From Actinoplanes siamensis (GTDB lineage Bacteria > Actinomycetota > Actinomycetes > Mycobacteriales > Micromonosporaceae), in contig NZ_BOMW01000020.1 of NCBI RefSeq assembly GCF_016862395.1, forward strand, positions 1-64,000: a stretch of 64,000 bases of DNA, given 5' to 3'. Positions 49,374 to 58,782 of the stretch are shown in pieces (the first letter of the stretch is position 1; each line of letters begins with the position of its first letter). The notes under the pieces are model-generated. The model was not told the origin of the DNA. It saw only the letters and a list, made by a program, of their open reading frames with translations, and made no database searches. A program made the position numbers and the translations under genes.

Positions 49374-52300
49374 GCGGAATGCAGGAAGTGCCGGGTGCGA
49401 CCGTCCCAGCGCACATGTGCGGTCGCCGCAGGCGTGCCTTCTTCCCTGCAAATCTCGTAGATGTCAAGCGCGGGTACTTGAGGAACGCAACCCCAGAGGG
49501 CATGACCCGTCATGGCGAAATCGACGTCGAGGCGTACGAGGAGCCCGAGAAGCTCCGCCACCGTCTGGTCATCGACCTTGGCGAACGCGTCGTCGAGCAG
49601 GATGAGGCGCAACGCCGTCGCGGTGTTGTCCAACCCCGTCAGATATGCGTCGACGGCGGCGAACAGGGTCACGTACGAGACGAATCGGGTCTCTCCCTGC
49701 GAGAGCTTGGCGCGCCTGCTGATCCGCCGTTCCTGGCCCGGTTCCGGACCGGTGATGATCACCTCGACGGTGTGCCACGCACGGTAGTCGAGGGCGGCTC
49801 GCAGGTGTACGGCGTACCCGGCGCTCGGGTCCTTGCCCGCCTCGGCCGCGACCCTGGCGGTCAGCAGATCCGTCAGCTCGTTGTCCTGCGCGGTGTCGCG
49901 GACGGCCGCGGCCGTGCCGACCAGCGTTCTGATCCGGGTTATATCCGCACCGGCCTGCTCGGCGAGCTTCCAGCTCAGCCTTACCCCGATGCCGTGACTG
50001 GTCCTGATCGAGCGCAGGCTCGCGTTCATCGCTTTGATCAGGTTTTCCGCCTGGCCGAGCCGGCGCCGCAGTTCCTCGCCGACCTCACCGAGAACGAATC
50101 GCTGGAACACCTCGTGCTCCCGTTCGGTGAGAGCGGCGCGGCCCAGCTCGCACTGCCGGTCGATCTCGAGCGCCGCTTGAGCCAGTGGCCGCCGGCCTTC
50201 CGCGTCCACCAGCTCGAAGAGCTTGATGCCCGCGGCAACGGTAGCGGTGACGTCGTAGCTGCCAGAGATCTCCCGTTCGAAAACCTGCTGGGCGCGCAGG
50301 AGCGCGTTCTCGTCCGTGCGCGCCCGTCGCAGCGCGGTGAGCAGATCGCCGGCCTGCGTCTTCACCGATCCCGGAGCGCGATCGGTCAGTATCTCGCCGG
50401 GCGCGGCGGCGAAGGCCGTCGCGACGACTCCCGGCTGGCCGAACTGCTGCCTGACAGCGGTCACCAGGTCGCTCAGCTCCGCGTGGAGCGCGGTCGCCCT
50501 GTCCCGTGCCGTCCGCGCCTCCGATCTGGCGGTGCCAGCCTCGTAGCTCAGCGCCTCGGTCGCCTTTCGCGCGTCCCGGAGCTTTGCCGAGACCTTGGCG
50601 AGAAGGGTTTCCGTATCGGTCACCTGGCGCTGGACCTCAGCGGCGGCGGTGCCGACCGAGTCGCGGAGAGTCCGGAGTCTCGTCAGGATGTTCTGCCAGG
50701 ACTGGCAGGCTTCGGCGGCCTTGCTCTCCGCCTTCTTCCGGCGACGGGCCACCTCCACGATCCGCTCTGCCATCTCTTGATGGCGGCGTAGCACCGTGGT
50801 GAGCCTGCCTGCTTTCTCCATAGCTTCGGCACATCTCTGGCTCGCGCTCGTCGCGGTCGCTTGTACGACTCGCAGCGAATCCTCGTCGGTGGGCAGGCCG
50901 AAGTCGGAGCAGGCCAGCCGGTGGCCACGATCCTGGACGGCCCAGGCGCGGGCAAGATCGTCCGCTGCTGTCCGTAGCCGTCTCGCCTCGGCTCTCAGCC
51001 TGCCTTCCTCCCGTAGTTTCTCCGCTGCGACGGATCTCGCCTGCGCGAGGTCGATCGACGAGGGAACCGCGCGGCCCCAGGAGCGAATCCTTTCCCTCCG
51101 TGTCTCCAGACCATCGCGCTTCTGTTGTCTGATGGCGGCTTCTTCGGCCAGGGTGCGGAGTTCGGCCTCGATGGCGGCCAGACGAGCGGCCCGGGCCGCC
51201 GCTCGGGCCGCGGCACCGATGTGCCGGGCGGCCGTGACCTCGTGCCGCCCGCGCAGCGCTCCGTTGCCCCAGCTGCCATCGGCGCCGACCCAGGTGGCGG
51301 CCTCGGTGTCGTCGAAGCCGATCCGGTTCAGGATGCCGGCGACCGTCTCGGTGGGCAGCGGACTGGCCGGGTCGACGGTGAGGACGGTCGCCAGCGACGT
51401 TCGGACACTTCCGTCGTACGGCGTCAGGAGAAGATGTCCGGTCTCAGCCGTGAGTCGGCCCGCGTCGTCGATCGTCGCGGTGAGCAGGCCAGAGGCGATG
51501 AGGGCTGCCTCGACAGCGGCGCGGCGTCCCGCCTCGACCGTCTCCACGAAGTCCACACACCGCCACAGCGGTACGCCGCCGGTCGCGGTCGCCCACGCCG
51601 GCCGGTCCGGCTCGGGGTCGCGAGCGGAGCGCAGTTCGGCCTGTTCTTGTTCGAGCTCCTCGATCCGCGGACGGGCCGCCGTGTCCTCGGCGTCGAGCCA
51701 GCTCAGTTCTGTCACGACGGCCGACGTGGCCGCCGAGACGGCGTCATCCGCCGCGCGGTCCAGCTCTCGCAGGTCGATCTCGGCTCCGTCGCCGCTGAGC
51801 GCCATCCGATCGGTGAGCAGGCTGCCGAGGATCGGATGAGCTGCCCAGCCGACCGTCCCCAGCAGGTCCGCCGTGGTCGGAGCGGAAATCCAGGCACGCC
51901 AGCGGTCGACGAGGTCGAGGGCGGCGTCCTCGCGCCTCTCGGCGGCCTGCTGGCTCGCTTCCACGGCTTCGTCGGCTCGCTGCTCGGCGCCGGTCGCGTC
52001 GTCCAATGCCTTGTCCACCTTCCGGCGCGCCTTGGTCAGCTCACGGGCATCGGCGGCACGGTTACCCGCCTGGCCGGCCCGGGTCTGCGCCGCGCGGCCG
52101 GCCCGGTCCACCGCGTCGGTGACGGTGGCCGGGTCGGCAGGCATCACCGCAACGGCGTCGGGCAACAGTTGAGTCAGCACCTCGGGCTCCCCGACGCGCG
52201 CCGTACGGACCACTCGGGAGGGGCCGGAGGCCGGTCTGCGATCGGCTCGGATGTCGGCGAGGAGTCCCGGATCGGTGAGCCCGGCCTCGGCAAGCCGTTC

Positions 52301-53527
52301 CCTGATCTGCCCAAGAGTTACGGACAGGGCAGCAGCGGCTCCTTCTACGTCTCCGGCCTGCCGGTCCGCGTCGGCAACCGCTTCTTCTTCGGTACGACGA
52401 TGGTCCGCGGCCGACCGCAGTGCGCTGTCCGCTTCTCCGGCCCGCGCCTCGACCACCGTGGTGAGCTGGCGCAGTTCCTGACCGCTCCGGTAGGCGTCAG
52501 AATCCCTCAACCCGTCTAGCCGTACGCCCAGGGTCTCCTGCTGGGTGTCCAGCATCTCGATCTCGCTCTGCACCGAGGACAGTTGCTCCTCTTTTCCCGC
52601 AGCCGCGGTTTCGAGTCCCTCCGCGTTCTCGGCGGCGCTCAAGGCGGTGACCGCCTTGGCACGTAGGCCGTCGAGTGAGGTCGCGAGCACGCCGGTGACG
52701 TACTTGCGGTAGGCGTCGAGGAAGCTGCGTACGTGATCGCGGGCGGCCTCCAGTCGAAGCTGATCCTCCCGGGTGCTGGTGAGGCCGTCGAGCTGCTGTC
52801 CCGCGTCGGTCAGCGCGTCCTCGGACAGCGGTGGAAGCGCGTCGGCCAGGATGCCCGGCAGCCGGCCTTCCTCGATGCGGTTGCCGACATCGGGTGAGCG
52901 CAGCGTGTGCAGAAGTTTGGTCAGTCCCTCGAAACGCTCTTTGCCCAGCCGCCCGGTGAGGCCGAAGACCTCGACGCGAACCCGTTCACGGTGGCTCTCG
53001 GCCACATCGGTGATCCGTTCCTCCGTGATGAGGTCGGCAAGGTCACGCCGCGAGAGCGACTGGCGATCGGCGCCGAGAAGTGGCAGCTGCGTGCCGACCC
53101 GCAAGGGGGTGGTGAAGTACCAGACCTTCGCTTCCTTCGTGCTGATCGCGAAGCGAACCAACGCACCCAGAGTCAGGTAACGGGTCGCCGGATCCTCACC
53201 GAGGCCGGCGTCCGGCTCCCGGCACAACTCCAACCACATGTATCCGAGGCGGTTGCCCTGGTCGCCGGCCCCGGCGCTCATCAGATCCTCCATCCGGACC
53301 GACGAGCCGGTGCCCATGTTGCGCCGGTCCGCGTCGAGCAGGAACGGAAGCAGCATCTCGAGGGCCCGCGACTTGCCCGATCCGTTGGTGCCGCGCAGGA
53401 TCAGCCGACCGCCGGAGATGTCGAAGGTGTTCTCGTAGTAGTGCCAGACGTTGACGAAGCCGGCTCGGGACAGCCGCCACCGGTGCGGGTGCTGCCGCAA
53501 AGGTGTCTGATCGAACAGGTCGGTCAC
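49370..53527 (-). CDS. jetC: Wadjet JetC, SMC/MukB-like ATPase (TIGR02680 type)
   Basis: 1385 residues. The GTG start overlaps the JetB stop by one base (TAGTG); the upstream frame is spurious. Walker A GTNGSGKS at 46-53, ABC signature-like KLSQGETRFVSYVTL and Walker B LRLILLDDAFAKVDD near the C-terminus, with long Ala/Glu/Arg-rich coiled coils between and a central hinge-like region about 640-900. This is the motor subunit that extrudes DNA loops and senses small circular molecules. Confidence 0.93.
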   Translation of the reverse strand: MTDLFDQTPLRQHPHRWRLSRAGFVNVWHYYENTFDISGGRLILRGTNGSGKSRALEMLLPFLLDADRRNMGTGSSVRMEDLMSAGAGDQGNRLGYMWLELCREPDAGLGEDPATRYLTLGALVRFAISTKEAKVWYFTTPLRVGTQLPLLGADRQSLSRRDLADLITEERITDVAESHRERVRVEVFGLTGRLGKERFEGLTKLLHTLRSPDVGNRIEEGRLPGILADALPPLSEDALTDAGQQLDGLTSTREDQLRLEAARDHVRSFLDAYRKYVTGVLATSLDGLRAKAVTALSAAENAEGLETAAAGKEEQLSSVQSEIEMLDTQQETLGVRLDGLRDSDAYRSGQELRQLTTVVEARAGEADSALRSAADHRRTEEEAVADADRQAGDVEGAAAALSVTLGQIRERLAEAGLTDPGLLADIRADRRPASGPSRVVRTARVGEPEVLTQLLPDAVAVMPADPATVTDAVDRAGRAAQTRAGQAGNRAADARELTKARRKVDKALDDATGAEQRADEAVEASQQAAERREDAALDLVDRWRAWISAPTTADLLGTVGWAAHPILGSLLTDRMALSGDGAEIDLRELDRAADDAVSAATSAVVTELSWLDAEDTAARPRIEELEQEQAELRSARDPEPDRPAWATATGGVPLWRCVDFVETVEAGRRAAVEAALIASGLLTATIDDAGRLTAETGHLLLTPYDGSVRTSLATVLTVDPASPLPTETVAGILNRIGFDDTEAATWVGADGSWGNGALRGRHEVTAARHIGAAARAAARAARLAAIEAELRTLAEEAAIRQQKRDGLETRRERIRSWGRAVPSSIDLAQARSVAAEKLREEGRLRAEARRLRTAADDLARAWAVQDRGHRLACSDFGLPTDEDSLRVVQATATSASQRCAEAMEKAGRLTTVLRRHQEMAERIVEVARRRKKAESKAAEACQSWQNILTRLRTLRDSVGTAAAEVQRQVTDTETLLAKVSAKLRDARKATEALSYEAGTARSEARTARDRATALHAELSDLVTAVRQQFGQPGVVATAFAAAPGEILTDRAPGSVKTQAGDLLTALRRARTDENALLRAQQVFEREISGSYDVTATVAAGIKLFELVDAEGRRPLAQAALEIDRQCELGRAALTEREHEVFQRFVLGEVGEELRRRLGQAENLIKAMNASLRSIRTSHGIGVRLSWKLAEQAGADITRIRTLVGTAAAVRDTAQDNELTDLLTARVAAEAGKDPSAGYAVHLRAALDYRAWHTVEVIITGPEPGQERRISRRAKLSQGETRFVSYVTLFAAVDAYLTGLDNTATALRLILLDDAFAKVDDQTVAELLGLLVRLDVDFAMTGHALWGCVPQVPALDIYEICREEGTPAATAHVRWDGRTRHFLHSA

Positions 53528-54711
53528 TAGATCTCCAGTTCGAGCTGGCCGGCGAGACGACGAGCCGCGCGGGTCGGCGGGGCGGTCCGGGGCTGCGGCC
53601 GGTAGCGGGCGGCCGCGGGGTGGAGAAGCAGCCCCGTCACGGTGGTGCGGGCCACGCCGATCTCGCACAGCACGAGGACGACGTCACCCCGCAGACCGCC
53701 GGGTTCCTCGGCGAGCGCGTCGCCCCAGGCCCTGGCGTGTCGTGCGGTGAGATTGGCCAGGACGGCGTCGACCTCGTCCCAGGTGACGACAAGACCCCCG
53801 GTCGACGCCGGCGCTCTTCGTTCGATCAGTTCGCCCAGCAGCAACAGAGCCGCCTGCTTGACCCGGCCGTTGCCCGGGAACCCGATATCCGTGAGGTCCC
53901 CGGCCGGGTCGTACGCGAGTGCGCCCTCGGCCCGGACCTCCAGCGCGAGACCGAAATTCTCCGCGAGAACCCTGGTCAGTTCACTGCGTTCGCGCGACAG
54001 GACATCACGCTCGCCGTCGCTCAGGTCTTCCCTGCGGACAAGGGGATTCTCGACAAGTTTGCGGCGCAGCGACCGCCGGGGCTGGTCGTCGAGTTGGGGG
54101 TCCGGCGTCAGCAGCTCGTCGGCGTGGCCGAGCCCGGACAGCGGCCGGGCAAGCAGATGCGGCAGGACCGGCCGATGGATGGTCAGCAACGCTTCGTCCC
54201 GGCGTTCGCCCCAGCCGCCGGCCGTGCCGTCCGTCTCGGTCAGGACGCCCCAGCTGACCAGCTGCCCGATCGCGGTCACAAGCGCTCGCCGCTCCGGCAG
54301 CGTGTCACCGATCCGCACCCCGACGGTGGCTCCATCGGAGCGAACCTGCTCGATCAGCGCGGAGATGAGAATCTGATCGCCCGTGCCGGGTACGAGCAGG
54401 GCCGCGCTCAGCAAGCAGAGAAGGGTGTAGGTCGTCGGTGTGAAGGCGAGACCATCCGGGCGACGCGCGGGCCGGGCCGGGCCGTCGTTGCTCACCGGTC
54501 CCTTGATCAGCCGTGCGAAGGTCGGCTCAACGACGAGATGGTAGTCGAGGACCGTCTTGAACATCGAGCGCAGCGCCGCCGCGTGCAGGCGGACGAGGGC
54601 GAGCTCTTCGGCGTGGTCGGTGGTGAGGAGTGGATGCATCAGAAGTGCCCGGGCCGCTTCCCGCCGCTCTCCGGAGTTCTGCGACGCGGTCCCAGTGGCG
54701 GGCGGGGTCAT
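53527..54711 (-). CDS. jetB: Wadjet JetB, kleisin partner subunit (TIGR02678 type)
   Basis: 394 residues, coupled to JetA by an ATGA overlap. Winged-helix-rich protein with the family's LMHPLLTTDHAEELALVRLH opening and RDEALLTIHRPVLPHLL. By position in the operon it corresponds to JetB (DUF2398). In Wadjet complexes the B subunit belongs with A to the kleisin/KITE set that closes the SMC ring. Confidence 0.88.
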   Translation of the reverse strand: MTPPATGTASQNSGERREAARALLMHPLLTTDHAEELALVRLHAAALRSMFKTVLDYHLVVEPTFARLIKGPVSNDGPARPARRPDGLAFTPTTYTLLCLLSAALLVPGTGDQILISALIEQVRSDGATVGVRIGDTLPERRALVTAIGQLVSWGVLTETDGTAGGWGERRDEALLTIHRPVLPHLLARPLSGLGHADELLTPDPQLDDQPRRSLRRKLVENPLVRREDLSDGERDVLSRERSELTRVLAENFGLALEVRAEGALAYDPAGDLTDIGFPGNGRVKQAALLLLGELIERRAPASTGGLVVTWDEVDAVLANLTARHARAWGDALAEEPGGLRGDVVLVLCEIGVARTTVTGLLLHPAAARYRPQPRTAPPTRAARRLAGQLELEI

Positions 54712-56246
54712 GCGGGCAGCCGCTCGCCGGACTGCCGGTAGGTGGCCTGCAGCGGCATGGCCGTGAGCACGACATCATGCACGGTGAGGGTGCCGTCGTC
54801 ACCGCTGATGACCACCGTCTCCCCTTTCGCGGGCGTGGCCCGCAGCAGCAGGTCCAGGTCGTGGTCCCGGTCCTCGGCGACCGTGCGGGTGAGCGAGACC
54901 GCCGCGATCAGCGGTGAGAGCTTGTCCAGCAGCAGCTCACGGGCTGCCCGGCTCAGTCGGCTCCGGCGCAGCGTGCCTGCCGCGGCGAGTTCGGCCGCGG
55001 CCGCACGACGGGCTTCGTTGCGGCGGCGTGCCCGTTCCAGCAGGTGTTCGGCGTCGGCGCCCGGATCCGGCACCCGGGAGTTGCGGCCACGCGGGGTGCG
55101 GTCTCCCCGCTCGCGCAGCGAGACCGGGACGTCGACCGGCGAGCTGTCCCACCAGGAGGTTCCCGGTCCGGCCGACGGATCTGCCTCCTCCGGGCCGATC
55201 AGCAGATGGCGTACGGGGTAGCAGCCGAACGCCGCGTCGTAGAGCCGGTGCGCGGTGTCACTGTCGGTGGTGTGGAACCAGGAGGCCAGCTTGAGCAGGT
55301 CTGCGCGCCGTGACAGCCCGGTCCCGGAGGCCGTCAAGATCCGCCGCGCGTTGATGATGAGCTGGCCGAGAGCCTGGCGAGCGGCCGCCCGCAACTGATC
55401 AGGCCCGGACGGAACGTCGCCGGCGCCATACCAGACCGCGAGCTGCTCCCACTCGATCCGGGTGCGGCCGGGCAGCCGCTCGACGGCCACCAGGTCGTTC
55501 TCCAGGGCAGGCGCTGTGGGCAGGTTCTCCAGCACCGGGTCGAGCAGCTCCAGCAGGAGGATCAAGCGCCGCCGGATCTCCGGTGCGTTGCGGTTGACGT
55601 CGGCGCCGATGAGGTCGACGTAATCGAGCAGCAGGTCCTTGAACTGCGCGTACTCCTCGCTGGCAAGGTCGTAGCGGGTCAGCACACCCGCGAGGTAGGC
55701 GTAGAAGTCCGTGACCGATTCAGTGAAGACCCGATGATCGGTGAAGACACTGGTGACGGCGCCGGCCAGAGCTTCGGGATCGGGAGCCCGATGCATGTCG
55801 GCCGCTTGCTGGAGGATCTGGCCGAGGCTGTCGACGATCCTGGCCAGCAGCTCACGGGCCACCTCCTGCACGCCGTCGACCGCACGCAGGATCTCCTCGG
55901 CCTCCCGGTGCAACCGGCCACCGAGCTTCGACACCTGGAAACGGGACCGGGACCGGTGGTAGGCCGCGACGGTCGGCACCCGGGTCTCCCGCACCGCCCT
56001 CACCAGATTGCCCCAGACCACAAGCTGCCGGCAGCGTTCCTCGGCCACATCGGGTTCGAGCACGATGCCACGGTCGCGCAGCTGCGCGGCCACCTCGGCC
56101 GCCGAAAGATCGGTGAGCAGCGTGCCGGTGAACAACCGCATGATCGCGATGTAGTCGTCAGCGGCGTCAGCGGTCAGATAGGTGAACAGTTTGCGGTGGA
56201 CCGACGTGTCATGCGCGACCTCGGTGAGGTCCCCCTGATCGCTCAT
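54708..56246 (-). CDS. jetA: Wadjet JetA subunit (TIGR02677 type)
   Basis: 512 residues from the ATG at 56246, with GGGGAGG just upstream (a GTG one codon earlier is possible). The opening HRKLFTYLTADAADDYIAIM and the helical middle with HREAEEILRAVDGVQEVARE fit DUF2397/TIGR02677. It is the first gene of the four-gene leftward operon. The kleisin-like A subunit bridges the JetC heads. Confidence 0.9.
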   Translation of the reverse strand: MSDQGDLTEVAHDTSVHRKLFTYLTADAADDYIAIMRLFTGTLLTDLSAAEVAAQLRDRGIVLEPDVAEERCRQLVVWGNLVRAVRETRVPTVAAYHRSRSRFQVSKLGGRLHREAEEILRAVDGVQEVARELLARIVDSLGQILQQAADMHRAPDPEALAGAVTSVFTDHRVFTESVTDFYAYLAGVLTRYDLASEEYAQFKDLLLDYVDLIGADVNRNAPEIRRRLILLLELLDPVLENLPTAPALENDLVAVERLPGRTRIEWEQLAVWYGAGDVPSGPDQLRAAARQALGQLIINARRILTASGTGLSRRADLLKLASWFHTTDSDTAHRLYDAAFGCYPVRHLLIGPEEADPSAGPGTSWWDSSPVDVPVSLRERGDRTPRGRNSRVPDPGADAEHLLERARRRNEARRAAAAELAAAGTLRRSRLSRAARELLLDKLSPLIAAVSLTRTVAEDRDHDLDLLLRATPAKGETVVISGDDGTLTVHDVVLTAMPLQATYRQSGERLPA

Positions 56247-56493
56247 CACCCTCCCCGTGACAACTCACCGTCCTCCGACGTTAGCTGAAACCGTTCGCAA
56301 CACGCCGCACCGCATCGCGGCGGACGCCCAGCTCGAGATCCTGGCGACCGGGAGCTGGTGGTCGCCATCCAGCACCAGAGTTCGGGTCCAGGTGAACAGG
56401 TCGATCAGCGCGGGTTGGAGCCAAGCCTGGTCGAGACCGGCGAGCAATCGGACGCCGGCGTGACCGATCACGTTCTGTCAGTCACCGGTCATC
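56247..56493. other. Intergenic region upstream of the Wadjet operon
   Basis: About 250 bp between the divergent JetA start and the ESX-like small gene. It should carry the Wadjet promoter. A minus-strand open frame (56265-56471, ALIDLFTWTRTLVLDGDHQL) reads like real protein, but I do not recognise it; it may be a gene fragment. Confidence 0.35.
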
Positions 56494-56730
56494 GTGATCT
56501 TCGGACGAAGGCCGAGGGCAAGCGGAACCTCCGCGAAAGTAGAACCTCGCCCCACCTCAAGCGATGAACGGGTGTTGAGTCAGCTGCGGAGACCACTGAT
56601 AGAAGCGATTGGAGTGGCCTCGCGGTCGGTCCAGGGAAACGCCGACTTGATCATCGAAACCGCTGATCGCTACGAGGCTACCGACGACGCCAACGCGAAC
56701 GAGATCCGCCACAGCGGAGAAGGCTGGTGA
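56494..56730 (+). CDS. Small ESX/EspC-like protein, possibly N-terminally truncated
   Basis: 78 codons from the ATG, or 53 from the GTG at 56571. The C-terminal half, ADLIIETADRYEATDDANAN, has the pattern of EspC-like (PF10824-type) type VII secretion partners, which usually run to about 100 residues. The N-terminal half here is not convincing, so the gene may be truncated. The stop overlaps the toxin GTG (GTGA), as these partners normally do. Confidence 0.45.
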   Translation: MIFGRRPRASGTSAKVEPRPTSSDERVLSQLRRPLIEAIGVASRSVQGNADLIIETADRYEATDDANANEIRHSGEGW

Positions 56731-57875
56731 GTAACCCGCTCATCGCACCGCGTACCGAAACGCCCAAGGATCCCTGGGCTGGGGTGTGGATCGTCGAGGA
56801 CATCGAGATGATCCGCCGCGGGATCGAAAACGACAGCTGGGTCGACGGCACGCTCGGCGTCGTGGGAGCCAGCCTCGACGGTCTCGCCCTGATCAGCGAC
56901 CCCCTCGGGGTTCTCCTTCAGTACGGCGCGTCTTGGATCATCGAGCACGTCAGGCCGCTCAGCTCGGCTCTAGATTGGCTCGCCGGAGACCCGGCGAGCA
57001 TCACCGCGAACGCCCACACCTGGCGCAATGTCGCTAACGAGCTGCACCAGCAGGCCGAAGAACTCGGCAGCGCAGCCAGACTCGACTTATCCGAATGGGC
57101 AGGCGACTCGAGCACGGCATACCGCGGTCGGGCCGGACAGCAGCAGCAGGCCATCGGTGCACTCGCCAAGGCATCGGAGACGATGGCGGTCATCACGGAA
57201 GGCGCCGGGTTTCTGATTGCGGCGGTCCGAGTATTGGTACGGGACGCAATTGCAACCCTGGCCTCACGGCTCGTGGTCTACGCCGCCGAAGAAGTCGCTT
57301 CGCTGGGTATCGCGACGCCGCTCGTCGTCGAACAGGTCACCACCCTGATTGGTTCCTGGGCGGCGAAGATTGCCCGCTGGCTACGGAGCCTCCTGCACAG
57401 CCTGCGCAATCTCCTGCCGGCCATCCGCCGGATCGGAGATCTCATTGGCGAGATCAAGAGGATTCTCAACCGGATCCACAGCGGCGAGGAAGGCGCAGAA
57501 GCCCTCAACCGCGTCAAGAAGCGAGGCGCTGGGCCCGTCCAGCTATTCAACCTGGAATCGGTGCGCGACATCGCCGCGAAGTATGGTATCGACATCGCTG
57601 ACTTGAAGATCTCGCTTGGCAGCAGGACCACCAGGGGCATCTGCGGCCGGACTCTGCCGGACGGTTCCATCGTGCTGTTCCCGACCGGCTTCCGCAGCGA
57701 GGAGGATCTGGCCAAGACCCTGGCTCACGAACGGTTCCACCACGACGAGTTGGCGGCCGGCAAGCCGTTCCCGAAGAACGAGGAGGAGTTCGACGCCTTC
57801 GAGGACAGGGCATACGCGTACGAGGAGCAGTGGTGGAACAATCAACCGATCCGTCCCGAGCCGAGGAAACGATGA
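56727..57875 (+). CDS. ESX-type polymorphic toxin with metallopeptidase-like C-terminus
   Basis: 382 residues; GTG with GGAG 7 bp upstream. Residues about 85-165 are a WXG100-like helical hairpin (DLSEWAGDSSTAYRGRAG). A hydrophobic, helical middle (about 160-245) follows. The C-terminal variable domain (about 270-382) carries LAHERFHHDEL with the HExxH zinc motif at 334-338. This is the layout of type VII-secreted polymorphic toxins: conserved delivery domain first, effector last. The gene overlaps a small zinc-ribbon gene that may be its antitoxin. Substrate is unknown. Confidence 0.83.
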   Translation: MSNPLIAPRTETPKDPWAGVWIVEDIEMIRRGIENDSWVDGTLGVVGASLDGLALISDPLGVLLQYGASWIIEHVRPLSSALDWLAGDPASITANAHTWRNVANELHQQAEELGSAARLDLSEWAGDSSTAYRGRAGQQQQAIGALAKASETMAVITEGAGFLIAAVRVLVRDAIATLASRLVVYAAEEVASLGIATPLVVEQVTTLIGSWAAKIARWLRSLLHSLRNLLPAIRRIGDLIGEIKRILNRIHSGEEGAEALNRVKKRGAGPVQLFNLESVRDIAAKYGIDIADLKISLGSRTTRGICGRTLPDGSIVLFPTGFRSEEDLAKTLAHERFHHDELAAGKPFPKNEEEFDAFEDRAYAYEEQWWNNQPIRPEPRKR

Positions 57876-58159
57876 TGGCGGCGTACGACCAATGGCTGGA
57901 CGCTTACAGCGCCGCCTACGACACGGTGCCCGGACCGCTGCTCCTGCCATGTCCGAATTGCGGACACCAGTGCCTTCGGCTGGTTTTCACCGGCGACCTC
58001 GACCGTATGGTCGGGTATGCACATTTTTGGTGCGACCGCTGCCTACATGGCATTGGCATCTCGCGCACGGCTATCCCGGAGCAGGCGGTCGTTCAAGACA
58101 TCCGGCAGCCCCGCGAAAATCGGCAACCGAAGATCCCAAACTACCGACTGATCCAATGA
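57872..58159 (+). CDS. Zinc-ribbon protein, candidate immunity partner
   Basis: 95 residues starting in the ATGA overlap with the toxin stop. Two Cys pairs, CPNCGHQC and WCDRC, form a likely zinc ribbon. Similar small proteins follow WXG-type toxins in actinomycetes. An immunity role is inferred from coupling only. Confidence 0.7.
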   Translation: MMAAYDQWLDAYSAAYDTVPGPLLLPCPNCGHQCLRLVFTGDLDRMVGYAHFWCDRCLHGIGISRTAIPEQAVVQDIRQPRENRQPKIPNYRLIQ

Positions 58160-58311
58160 TAGAAATTTGCGTGATAACCGGATGTAGCCTGCCTCTCCTC
58201 AACCCCGGGGCTTGACATGGCTGGCTCGAACACCGGCTCCGGCCGATGCCCGGATCACGGACCAACCGTACCGCCCAGACCGTGACCGCCAGACACGCGT
58301 TTGTTCAAAAC

Positions 58312-58584
58312 CTACGCCGCGGACACTGTGAGGTCGCCATCGACGAACACCCTCGGCAAACGCGTCGCCGCCGCGTTCATCGAACGCGTCGCAGCGTCCA
58401 GGGCGGGGTCCGTGGCAGGCGTCCCGTCGATCATGTACGGCGTCGCCGAGGGCGATGGCGCGGCTGACACCGGCCCGGTCTCCGACGCGATCACCGCCGG
58501 CCCCTCCGTGCGATCCTGCCTCGCGCAGCCGCTCACCACCAAGGCGGCGATCAGGACCACGCCGACGTTACGTCCAGTATTCAT
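58312..58584 (-). CDS. Small lipoprotein of unknown function
   Basis: 90 residues; GGAG precedes the ATG. Signal peptide with hydrophobic VGVVLIAALVV and lipobox VSGC (Cys20), then a Pro/Ala/Ser-rich, probably disordered tail. It is likely anchored on the outer face of the membrane. No domain is recognised. Confidence 0.7.
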   Translation of the reverse strand: MNTGRNVGVVLIAALVVSGCARQDRTEGPAVIASETGPVSAAPSPSATPYMIDGTPATDPALDAATRSMNAAATRLPRVFVDGDLTVSAA

Positions 58585-58782
58585 GGGTCACTCCCCGTCA
58601 ACCTGGCAAGTCTCCCCCTTCGACGACGACGGCGCGCACCGCGGTTCCATCGGCGATGTTGCCGAGCAAATCGGTCCGTCGGCGTCGGTCTGAATGCGGA
58701 GACGACCGGCGCGGTCGTAGCGCGCCAACGAGGGTGGTCCTCGGTGGAAGCCGGACCGCCAGGTGAATCAGCAACCGTAGCG

